A stretch of DNA of 64,000 nt, from contig NZ_JARHTP010000009.1 in NCBI RefSeq assembly GCF_029223485.1, positions 62,001-126,000 of the forward strand, written 5' to 3'. Under the pieces are notes generated by a model that ran no database searches, was not told where the DNA came from, and worked only from the letters and a program-made list of their open reading frames with translations. Origin of the DNA: Streptomyces coacervatus. Its GTDB lineage: Bacteria; Actinomycetota; Actinomycetes; Streptomycetales; Streptomycetaceae. Position 1 is the stretch's first letter; every line of letters begins with the position of its first letter. Positions 40,750 through 47,788 of the stretch are shown here, in pieces. Both the position numbers and the translations under genes were made by a program.

Positions 40750-41784
40750 ATGGAGAAGAACATTCCGCCACGGAGCACGATTCGACTGACCCGCCGGGGT
40801 TGGCTCGTCCTCATCGCGACCGGAGCCGTGGCCGTCGTGGCCGGCACCGCCGTGGTGGTGCCGCTGCTGGCCCAGCGCAGCGGCGGGGAGGAGGCGAAGC
40901 CCGCGTCCCTGGTGATCCCGGAGGGCTGGCGCGCGAGCCAGGTCTACGACGCCGTCGACAAGGCCCTCACCCTGTCCGCCGGCAGCACCAAGAAGGCACT
41001 GGCGAAGGCAGGCCTGAAGCTGCCGAACGACGCGCAGGGCAACCCGGAGGGCTACCTCTTCCCGGCGACATATCCCATCGGGAAGAAGACCACGCCCGAA
41101 TCGCTGCTGTCGTTCATGGTCAACACCGCCAACAAGAAGTTCAACGGCGCCCCGATCGCGGCCGGCGCGCAGCACAACGCGATGAACGTCTACCAGGCGG
41201 TCACCATCGCGAGCATCGTTCAGGCCGAGGCCGCCTCGACGGCAGACATGGGCAAGGTGGCGCGGGTCGTTTTCAACCGGCTCGAGCGCGGGATGCCATT
41301 GCAGATGGACTCCACCCTCAACTACGCCCTGGACCGCGCCACGCTGAAGACCAGCGCCGACGACACGAAGCTCGTCAGCCCGTACAACTCCTACCAGCGC
41401 ATGGGCCTGCCGCCGACGCCGATCGACAACCCGGGCGAGGAGGCGATGCGCGCCGCGATCAACCCGCCCGCCGGTGACTGGCTGTACTTCGTCACGGTCA
41501 AGCCGGGCGACACCCGTTTCACCGCCGACTTCCAGGAACACCAGCGCAACGTCGCCGAGTTCAACGCCCAGCAGAAGAGCCCTGGTCCGCAGAGCTCCGG
41601 GCCGCAGAGCCCTCGTCCACAGAGCCCTGGTCCACAGAGCTCCGGTCCCCAGAGCTCCGGTCCGCTGAGCCCTGGGTCACAGGGCCCTGGGTCACAGAGC
41701 CCCGGTCCGCAGAGCCCCGGTCCGCAGAGCCTCGCTCCGCAGAGCGCCGGTCCGCAGAGCCCCGGTCCGCAGGCCACGAAGTAG
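40750..41784 (+). CDS. MltG-like endolytic transglycosylase with repeat tail
   Basis: This 344-residue protein has one N-terminal membrane helix (about 18-42) and a YceG/MltG catalytic domain. Segments EGYLFPATYPIGKKTTPESLL, TIASIVQAEAAS (with the presumed catalytic Glu), MPLQMDSTLNYAL and YNSYQRMGLPPTPIDNPGEEAMRAAINPP match the family, which cleaves nascent peptidoglycan strands. The C-terminus (about 277-342) is 13 pentapeptide repeats of the type GPQSP, unusual for MltG and probably an extended periplasmic linker. The gene sits away from the usual mltG neighbourhood, so it is likely a paralog. Confidence 0.88.
   Translation: MEKNIPPRSTIRLTRRGWLVLIATGAVAVVAGTAVVVPLLAQRSGGEEAKPASLVIPEGWRASQVYDAVDKALTLSAGSTKKALAKAGLKLPNDAQGNPEGYLFPATYPIGKKTTPESLLSFMVNTANKKFNGAPIAAGAQHNAMNVYQAVTIASIVQAEAASTADMGKVARVVFNRLERGMPLQMDSTLNYALDRATLKTSADDTKLVSPYNSYQRMGLPPTPIDNPGEEAMRAAINPPAGDWLYFVTVKPGDTRFTADFQEHQRNVAEFNAQQKSPGPQSSGPQSPRPQSPGPQSSGPQSSGPLSPGSQGPGSQSPGPQSPGPQSLAPQSAGPQSPGPQATK
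41581..41775 (+). repeat. Tandem 15-bp repeats, 13 units
   Basis: Thirteen 15-nt units of the form CCCGGTCCGCAGAGC (variable first half, conserved CAGAGC) encode the GPQSP pentapeptide tail of the MltG-like protein. The unit length keeps the frame, so copy number can vary without inactivating the gene. Confidence 0.9.
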
Positions 41785-41799
41785 CCCGCGCACCGGGCA

Positions 41800-42885
41800 T
41801 CAGGCGGCGACGGGCTCGCCCGGCCGCCCCGCCAGCAGCCGCCGGATGTCCCGTACGGCCGCCCGGCCCGCCCGGTTGGCTCCGATGGTGCTGGCCGACG
41901 GTCCGTAGCCGAGGAGATGGACCCGCGGATCGGCGACCGCGCGCGTGCCCTCCACACGGATCCCGCCGCCCGGCTCACGCAGCCGCAGCGGCCGCAGATG
42001 GTCGATCGCCGCCCGGAACCCGGTGGCCCACAGGATGACATCGGCGCGCACGAGCCGCCCGTCGTTCCACTCCACCCCCTCCGGCGTGATCCGGTCGAAC
42101 ATGGGCCTGCGGTCGAGAACCCCGTCCTCGATGCCCCGCCGTATGGCGTCATTGAGCGGCAGCCCGGTGACCGAGACGACACTCTTCGGCGGCAGCCCCT
42201 GCCGCACCCGCTCCTCGACGAGCGCGACGGCCGCCCGCCCCACGTCCTCGGTGAAGGGGCCCGCACGGAAGACCGGGGCCCGCCTGGTCACCCACGTGGT
42301 GGCAGCCGCGTACGGAGCGATCTCCAGCAGATGCTGGGTACCCGAGGCACCCCCGCCCACCACGACCACCCGCTGCCCGGCGAACGCCTCGGGCCCGGGA
42401 TACTGCGCCGTGTGCAACTGCCGCCCCCGGAAGCTCTCCTGACCGGGATAGCGCGGCCAGAACGGCCGGTCCCAGGTGCCGGTCGCGTTGATCAGCGCCC
42501 GCGTCGACCAGTCGCCGTCCGAGGTCTCGACGAGCAGCCGCCCGCCCACGCCCTCGCGCACGGCATGCACCTCGACGGGCCGTCGTACCCGCAGGTCGAA
42601 GGTGCGCTCGTACGAGGCGAAGTACTCGGCGATCACCTCCGAGGAGGCCCGCTCGGGATCGGCGTCCGTGAGCTCCATGCCCGGCAGCGCATGCATGCCG
42701 TGCACCTTGCCGTACGTCAGCGACGGCCACCGGAACTGCCAGGCGCCGCCCGGACCGGGGGAGTGATCGAGCACCACGAAATCGCGCTCCGGCTCGAAAC
42801 CGGTGCGCCGCAGGTGGTAGGCGCCGGCCAGACCCGCCTGCCCGGCGCCCACCACGACCACCTCGACCTCACGCGTGTTGTTCAC
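41800..42885 (-). CDS. Flavin-containing monooxygenase-like oxidoreductase
   Basis: This 361-residue two-dinucleotide-binding-domain flavoprotein has FAD motif VVVGAGQAGLAGAYHL near the N-terminus, a central NATGTWDRPFWPRYPG segment, NADPH motif VVVGGGASGTQHLLEIAPY, and the C-terminal ILWATGFRAAIDHLRPL. This layout fits group B monooxygenases (FMO/ArsO-like). It is the last gene of the sulfonate-type ABC operon, 57 nt after the binding protein, so oxidation of an organosulfur compound is an attractive inference. It is not the usual SsuD. Confidence 0.87.
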   Translation of the reverse strand: MNNTREVEVVVVGAGQAGLAGAYHLRRTGFEPERDFVVLDHSPGPGGAWQFRWPSLTYGKVHGMHALPGMELTDADPERASSEVIAEYFASYERTFDLRVRRPVEVHAVREGVGGRLLVETSDGDWSTRALINATGTWDRPFWPRYPGQESFRGRQLHTAQYPGPEAFAGQRVVVVGGGASGTQHLLEIAPYAAATTWVTRRAPVFRAGPFTEDVGRAAVALVEERVRQGLPPKSVVSVTGLPLNDAIRRGIEDGVLDRRPMFDRITPEGVEWNDGRLVRADVILWATGFRAAIDHLRPLRLREPGGGIRVEGTRAVADPRVHLLGYGPSASTIGANRAGRAAVRDIRRLLAGRPGEPVAA

Positions 42886-42942
42886 GCTTCCACCAACCGC
42901 GCAGCGGCCGTGGATCTTCCCGCCGACCGTTCGGCGGGTTGC

Positions 42943-43965
42943 TCAGCCCTGGGACGCCCGGGCGGGCGTGGTCGACGCCGGCAGCTTGCCGTTGTAGCGG
43001 GTGTCCACGAAGTCGGCGAAGTCGACCTTCTTCGGGATGAGCTTCAGCTCGGTGAAGGCATCGGCGATCTGCTGCTCGGAGGCGATGAGCGGCTTGTCCA
43101 CGGCGACCGAGATCCGGGTGGCGTTGGTGCGCTTCACCGAGGCCAGCGCCACCTCGTACGGCAGCCCGGTGTCCTTCGCCCAGACCTTCGCCCACTCGTC
43201 CTGGTGGCCGTAGACCCACGCCGTGGCCCGCCGCAGCCGCTCCAGATAGTCCTTGACGGCGGCGGCCTTCTTCTTGTCCTGCAGCGCACTCGGCGCCGCC
43301 ACCTGGAAGCTGAGTCCGTTGGTGACGCCCTCGCCGGTGGTGAGGATGCGGCCCTGCTTGGCCTGCAGGATCTGCGAGGTGTACGGGTCCCACACCGCCC
43401 ATGCGTCCACCTTGCCGGAGGTGAACGCGGCCAGCGCGTCGGCCGGCTGGAGGTACTTGACCTTCACGTCGCTCAGGCTCAGCCCGGCCGCCTTGAGGGA
43501 GGCGACCAGCTGGTAGTTGGCGGAGGAGCCCTGTGCCACGGCAATCGACTTGCCCTTGAGCTGCTGGGGCTTCGACAGCTTCGAGCTGTTCGGTACGAGG
43601 ATGGCGTCACCCTTGGAGGTGCCGTGGAAGGCGGCCACGACCGTGATCTTCGAACCGGCGCCCGCCGCGAAGACCGGAGGGGTGTTGCCGACACCGCCGA
43701 TGTCGACGGCCTTGGCGTTGACGGCCTCCAGGAGCGGCGGGCCGGAGGTGAAGGTGGACCACTTGATCTTGTAGTCGAGGTTCTTGAGCTCCCCGGCCGC
43801 CCGCAGAATGGCCTCCGAACCACCCTTCTGGTCACCGACGTCGAGGGTGAGGGAGCCCTTGCCGTCGACCGTGCCGCCCGCCTCCGCCGACGAGTTGCCG
43901 CCGCAGGCGGTGAGGAGGAGGGCGAAGGGGAGGAGCAGCGCGGCGGGGACGGGACGTCGTCGCAT
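42943..43965 (-). CDS. ssuA: Aliphatic sulfonate-type ABC substrate-binding lipoprotein
   Basis: This 340-residue binding protein has lipobox LLTAC (Cys20) after a short signal peptide. The SsuA/NMT1-like periplasmic domain contains LTLDVGDQKGGSEAILRAAGEL, FTSGPPLLEAVNAKAVDIGGVGNTPPVFAA and AFTSGKVDAWAVWDPYTSQI. The family binds alkanesulfonates, taurine or nitrate-like ligands; a sulfonate is favoured because the operon begins with a cysteine-rich leader peptide. The ATG at 43965 is selected over a TTG 21 nt upstream because it gives a normal signal peptide. Confidence 0.88.
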   Translation of the reverse strand: MRRRPVPAALLLPFALLLTACGGNSSAEAGGTVDGKGSLTLDVGDQKGGSEAILRAAGELKNLDYKIKWSTFTSGPPLLEAVNAKAVDIGGVGNTPPVFAAGAGSKITVVAAFHGTSKGDAILVPNSSKLSKPQQLKGKSIAVAQGSSANYQLVASLKAAGLSLSDVKVKYLQPADALAAFTSGKVDAWAVWDPYTSQILQAKQGRILTTGEGVTNGLSFQVAAPSALQDKKKAAAVKDYLERLRRATAWVYGHQDEWAKVWAKDTGLPYEVALASVKRTNATRISVAVDKPLIASEQQIADAFTELKLIPKKVDFADFVDTRYNGKLPASTTPARASQG

Positions 43966-44026
43966 GGGTGGATCCGTTCTGTGCAACTGGGCTGGGAATA
44001 CCGGGAGTCAGGGAAGTCAGGGGAGT

Positions 44027-44767
44027 TCAGGCGGCTTCGGCGGCGGTGTCGACGCCGAGCCGTTCCAGCAGCCCGGCGCGCAGCTCGGCGAACCGGGGGT
44101 CGGTGATGTCGCGGGGCCGGTCGAGATCGATCTCCTGCTCGTGCGCGATGACGCCGTCGTCCATCACCAGCACACGGTCGGCGAGCAGGACGGCCTCCTC
44201 GACGTCATGCGTGACCAGCAGCACCGCGCAGCCCCGGCGCTGCCACAACTCGCCCACCAGGCGCTGCGCCTTGATGCGGGTGAGCGCGTCGAGTGCGCCG
44301 AACGGCTCGTCGAGCAGCAGCAGATCGGGCTCGCGCACCAACGCCCGTGCGAGGGAGGCGCGTTGTGCCTCGCCGCCGGAGAGGGTCTTGGGCCAGGCGT
44401 CGGAGCGATGGCTGAGGCCGACCTCGTCCAGAGCCAGTTCCGCCACGGTGCGTTCGGGCCTGCCGGGCAGGCCGAGCAGTACGTTGCGCCACACCTTCTT
44501 CCACGGCATCAGCCGGGGCGCCTGGAAGGCGACGGCCTTGCGGCGCGGCACCAGGACGGTGCCCTCGATGTCGCGGTCGAGGCCCGCCAGGATGCGCAGC
44601 AGGGTGGACTTGCCGCAGCCGCTGCGGCCCAGCAGGGCCACGAACTCGCCCGGCCGCACGTCGAGTTGGAGGTTGTCGATGACGGCTCGGTCGTCGAAGG
44701 AGCGGGTCAGTCCCTCGACGCGTACCGCCGTCTGCGGGGTCACCGGCCGGTGAACGTCGGTCGCCAT
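44027..44767 (-). CDS. ssuB: Sulfonate-type ABC transporter ATPase
   Basis: This 246-residue importer ATPase has Walker A LLGRSGCGKSTLLRILAGL, Q-loop FQAPRLMPWKKVWRNVLLGL, signature LSGGEAQRASLARAL, Walker B LLLLDEPFGALD and H-loop LVTHDVEEAVLLADRVLVM. The sequence fits the SsuB/TauB/NrtD group. The ATG at 44767 overlaps the permease gene by 28 nt. It energises uptake through SsuC with SsuA as ligand donor. Confidence 0.92.
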   Translation of the reverse strand: MATDVHRPVTPQTAVRVEGLTRSFDDRAVIDNLQLDVRPGEFVALLGRSGCGKSTLLRILAGLDRDIEGTVLVPRRKAVAFQAPRLMPWKKVWRNVLLGLPGRPERTVAELALDEVGLSHRSDAWPKTLSGGEAQRASLARALVREPDLLLLDEPFGALDALTRIKAQRLVGELWQRRGCAVLLVTHDVEEAVLLADRVLVMDDGVIAHEQEIDLDRPRDITDPRFAELRAGLLERLGVDTAAEAA

Positions 44768-45642
44768 TGCAGCAGCAGCCTTTCGAGGGAGCGGACGACG
44801 AAGTCGGCCAGCAGGCCGAGGAAGGCGTAGACGATCAGGCAGACCACGATCACGTCGGTCCGCAGGAAGTCCCGTGCCTGCACCATCAGGAAACCGATGC
44901 CGGAGTCGGCATTGACCTGCTCGGCGAAGACCAGCGCCAGCCAGGCGATGCCGAGGGAGTAGCGCAGCCCGGTCAGCGCGCCGGGCAGCGCTCCCGGCAG
45001 CACGACATGCCGCACCAGCCCCCACCGCGAGAGGCCGAGGGATTCCCCGGCCTCGATCAACTGGGCGTCCACACCGCGGATTCCGGCGTACACATTGAGG
45101 TAGAGCGGGAAGGTCACACCGAGCGTGATGATGGCGACCTTCGGGGCCTCGCCGATGCCGAACCAGATGATGAACAGCGGGATGAGACCCACGAACGGCA
45201 CGGTCCGCAGCATCTGCACGGGCGCGTCCACCAGGTCCTCGCCGATCCTGAACAGGCCCGAGACCAGGGCGAGTCCGGTCCCGATGACGGTGCCCAGCAG
45301 CAGCCCGAACGCCACGCGCTGCAGCGAGGTACCCATCGCAGAGGCCAGTGAACCGTCACCGATCATGTCCCCGGCGACCCGGGCGATCCGACTGGGAGGG
45401 GCGAGTACGTCCGATGTCAACACACCGGTGGAGCTGAGGAGTTGCCACAGGGCGAGCAGCAGGAGGGGGCCGGAGGTGCGGCGCAGCCAGCGCGGGACGC
45501 GGGTGCGGCGGGAGGAGGCGGGGACGATGGGGGTGAGGTCGAGGGAGGCCGGGTCCCGGGAGTCGACCTCGGCACCCTTGGATGTGGATATGGAGGAAAT
45601 ATCGGGTTCGGAGGAGCCGGGTGGGGCATGGCTGATGCTCAT
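44740..45642 (-). CDS. ssuC: Sulfonate-type ABC transporter permease
   Basis: This 300-residue permease is of the SsuC/TauC group with about six membrane helices and the EAA loop EAGESLGLSRWGLVRHVVLPGALPGALTGLRYSLG. The N-terminal roughly 70 residues are hydrophilic and longer than typical. The ATG at 45642 has GGAG 7 nt upstream. It is the first transporter gene of the operon, 125 nt downstream of the leader peptide stop. Confidence 0.92.
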   Translation of the reverse strand: MSISHAPPGSSEPDISSISTSKGAEVDSRDPASLDLTPIVPASSRRTRVPRWLRRTSGPLLLLALWQLLSSTGVLTSDVLAPPSRIARVAGDMIGDGSLASAMGTSLQRVAFGLLLGTVIGTGLALVSGLFRIGEDLVDAPVQMLRTVPFVGLIPLFIIWFGIGEAPKVAIITLGVTFPLYLNVYAGIRGVDAQLIEAGESLGLSRWGLVRHVVLPGALPGALTGLRYSLGIAWLALVFAEQVNADSGIGFLMVQARDFLRTDVIVVCLIVYAFLGLLADFVVRSLERLLLQWRPTFTGR

Positions 45643-45767
45643 GGGTGCTCCACGGGGAGGAGAGCGGCCGGTGGTGGAGGGGGTACGCGTCAGCGCCGCC
45701 ACGTCACGGCCGGGCGTGCGGGTACGGCGGAGTGCAGGCGAAGGAGGAAATCAGAAAGAGAAGGGCG

Positions 45768-45851
45768 TCAGCAGCCGCGGCGACACGCGGCGGAGGCCAC
45801 CCGCAGCAGGTCGATGTGACCGCGCGTGGTGAGCATGGCTGAACGCAACAT
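45768..45851 (-). CDS. Cysteine-ended leader peptide (putative attenuator)
   Basis: This 27-codon reading frame starts ATG TTG and ends in CRRGC followed by TGA. The middle GHIDLLRVASAAC resembles leader peptides annotated upstream of sulfur-uptake operons in Streptomyces. The ATG is only 6 nt after a good -10 hexamer, so the transcript is predicted to be leaderless. Mycobacterial leaderless short ORFs rich in Cys codons are known to act as cysteine-responsive attenuators. An in-frame ATG at 45836 would give a 22-residue version. The 125-nt leader to ssuC shows no clear terminator hairpin by eye. Confidence 0.78.
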   Translation of the reverse strand: MLRSAMLTTRGHIDLLRVASAACRRGC

Positions 45852-45857
45852 GCGGCG

Positions 45858-45887
45858 AAAGTAGCCAGTTCGTCGGTGCACGGTCAA
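45858..45887 (-). promoter_or_regulatory. Promoter of the leader peptide-ssu operon
   Basis: On the minus strand TTGACC (45882-45887) and TACTTT (45858-45863) are 18 nt apart. Transcription would start at or next to the A of the leader peptide ATG (45851). Confidence 0.7.
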
Positions 45888-45973
45888 TGGCGTCTCGCGG
45901 AGTGGACCACTCATATCAACCGGCGAGCCGCCGCTTGACCTGCAGAACCCGGCGTATGGGTCAGGATGGGGGC

Positions 45974-46402
45974 ATGTCAGATGCCTTCACCACCCGAGTG
46001 CTGAACGTCGCCACCGGCTCCACCGAGAGAGTCGTCGACCTGACCCGAGACTGCGAGGCCTTCCTGCGGGAGGCGGCCGCAGGCCGTGACGGCCTCCTCA
46101 ATGTCTTCGTCCCCCACGCCACCGCCGGAATCGCCATCCTCGAAACCGGCTCCGGCAGCGACGACGACCTCCTCGCCACCCTCCACACCCTCCTCCCCGC
46201 CGACGACCGCTGGCAGCACCGCCACGGCAGCCCCGGCCACGGCCGCGACCACGTCCTCCCGGCGTTCGTACCGCCGCATGCGACGCTGCCGGTGGTGGGC
46301 GGGCGGCTGGAGTTGGGGACTTGGCAGTCGGTGTGTCTGGTGGATACGAACAGGGATAATGCGGAGCGGAAGGTGCGTTTCTCGTTTCTTGCGGGCTCCT
46401 GA
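45974..46402 (+). CDS. YjbQ-family protein
   Basis: This 142-residue protein is of the UPF0047/YjbQ family (secondary thiamine-phosphate synthase-like fold). It contains DGLLNVFVPHATAGIAILETGSGSDDDLL, HGSPGHGRDHVLPAFVPPHATLPVVGGRLELGTWQSVCLVDTNRDNAERKVRFSFL. The conserved His, Asp and Glu residues of the metal site are present. The physiological role is unsettled; weak thiamine-phosphate synthase activity is reported for relatives. The ATG at 45974 is preceded by GGGGG. A decayed copy of its last 22 codons is at 57608-57673. Confidence 0.9.
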   Translation: MSDAFTTRVLNVATGSTERVVDLTRDCEAFLREAAAGRDGLLNVFVPHATAGIAILETGSGSDDDLLATLHTLLPADDRWQHRHGSPGHGRDHVLPAFVPPHATLPVVGGRLELGTWQSVCLVDTNRDNAERKVRFSFLAGS

Positions 46403-46701
46403 CTGCAACCTCGGTCTCTGGGCGACTCATTTCCTCCGTGGCGAGCGCACCTGCACCGGGGTGGACGTGCGCCGGGATGGGGGACCCGGCGCGGTGGCGG
46501 ACGGAACCTGCACAACCCCTCCCTGCGGGCACACTTCTCCAAGAGCACCCGTGAATGTGCGAAGCTGGTTTTCCGATCACGAGGACGGTGCTTCTCCGTG
46601 TCACGGCGTCAGCCGGGCGCACACCCCGTAAGCCCGATCCGTGTCGCGTCCGGTGACGTCCTGCCGTCGGAGCCGTTCCAGCCTGGGAGCGGTGAGTACA
46701 G

Positions 46702-47670
46702 ATGAGTCCGAGTTCCGCCGATGCCGCGAATCCCGCGCCGACCGGCGTCGGCAACGGGCCCGCCGTCTCCCGTCGGGAGTTCGACGCACTCTTCGAGGCG
46801 GTTCGCACGTGGGGTCGCTGGTCCCCGGCCGACCGCGGTGCCTGGAACCGGGTCACCGCGGACCATGTGCGGCGGGCCGCAGCGCGCGTGCGGACCGGGA
46901 CGGTCGTCCCGCTGGCGCTGCCGTGGAACACCCGGCCCGGCCCCGGCAACCGCAAGCCTGCCCTGCACCACATGACCGACCTCGGTGACGTGGAGGCGCC
47001 GGAACCCTCCACCCACAAGGACTTCATCGCCGCCGACTATCACGGCAAGGGCATCACCCATCTCGACGCGCTGTGCCACATCGCCTATCGGGGGCAGCTC
47101 TACGACGGCCGCACGGCACACGAGGTCGTCGATGCCGCAGGCGCCCGCTTCGGCGCGGTGTCGACGCTCGGGCCCCTCGTCACGAGGGGAGTGCTCCTCG
47201 ACCTGCCCGCCGTCCTCGGGATCCACTGGTTGGAGCCGGGGCGAGCGGTGCACGCGAGGGACATCGTCGTTGTGGAGAAGGCGCTCGATGTGACGATCGG
47301 CGATGGCGACGCGGTACTGCTGCGCTCCGGACACGTCCGGCGACGCGAGGAACTCGGCGCCTGGGACCCCGACACGGCCAGCGCGGGCTTTCATGTGGAC
47401 GCCCTGCCGCTGCTGGCCGAGCGTGGCATCGCGCTGCTCGGCGCAGACGGCGACAGTGACGTACGGCCCTCACCCGTGGACGGCGTGCACTCGCCGGTCC
47501 ACGCCCTGGCTGTGGCCGCGATGGGGATGCCACTGCTGGACAACCTCGACCTGGAAGCGCTGTCCGCCGCGACCGCGACGGCGGGGCGCTATGACTTCAT
47601 GCTCGTCGTGGCGCCGCTGAACGTCCCGGGCGGGACGGGCTCGCCCGTCAACCCGGTCGCGGTCCTGTGA
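46702..47670 (+). CDS. Cyclase-family (kynurenine formamidase-like) metal hydrolase
   Basis: This 322-residue protein is of the cyclase superfamily (PF04199). The metal-binding region is KGITHLDALCHIAYRGQLYDGR, corresponding to the family HxxxHxDxPxH segment with substitutions. RGVLLDLPAV, GDAVLLRSGHVRRREELGAW and RYDFMLVVAPLNVPGGTGSPVNPVAV are further family blocks. Relatives hydrolyse amide or ester bonds in N-formylkynurenine, isatin or cyclic imides; the substrate here is not predictable. The length is longer than KynB and fits the common actinobacterial subgroup. Confidence 0.88.
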   Translation: MSPSSADAANPAPTGVGNGPAVSRREFDALFEAVRTWGRWSPADRGAWNRVTADHVRRAAARVRTGTVVPLALPWNTRPGPGNRKPALHHMTDLGDVEAPEPSTHKDFIAADYHGKGITHLDALCHIAYRGQLYDGRTAHEVVDAAGARFGAVSTLGPLVTRGVLLDLPAVLGIHWLEPGRAVHARDIVVVEKALDVTIGDGDAVLLRSGHVRRREELGAWDPDTASAGFHVDALPLLAERGIALLGADGDSDVRPSPVDGVHSPVHALAVAAMGMPLLDNLDLEALSAATATAGRYDFMLVVAPLNVPGGTGSPVNPVAVL

Positions 47671-47788
47671 CGCCGATCCGGTCCGGTCACCGTGTGTGAG
47701 GGGCCTGGTTCACGGTGACTCGCGCCTCCAATGCCCGTATCCTCGTCCATATCAGACATTTCGGAAGGGTTGACTGTCGAAGGCGCGA

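Noticed and set aside
45643..45767. Terminator/antiterminator pair between the Cys leader peptide and ssuC
   Set aside because: No stable competing hairpins were found by eye; a folding calculation would be needed, so only the leader peptide is reported.
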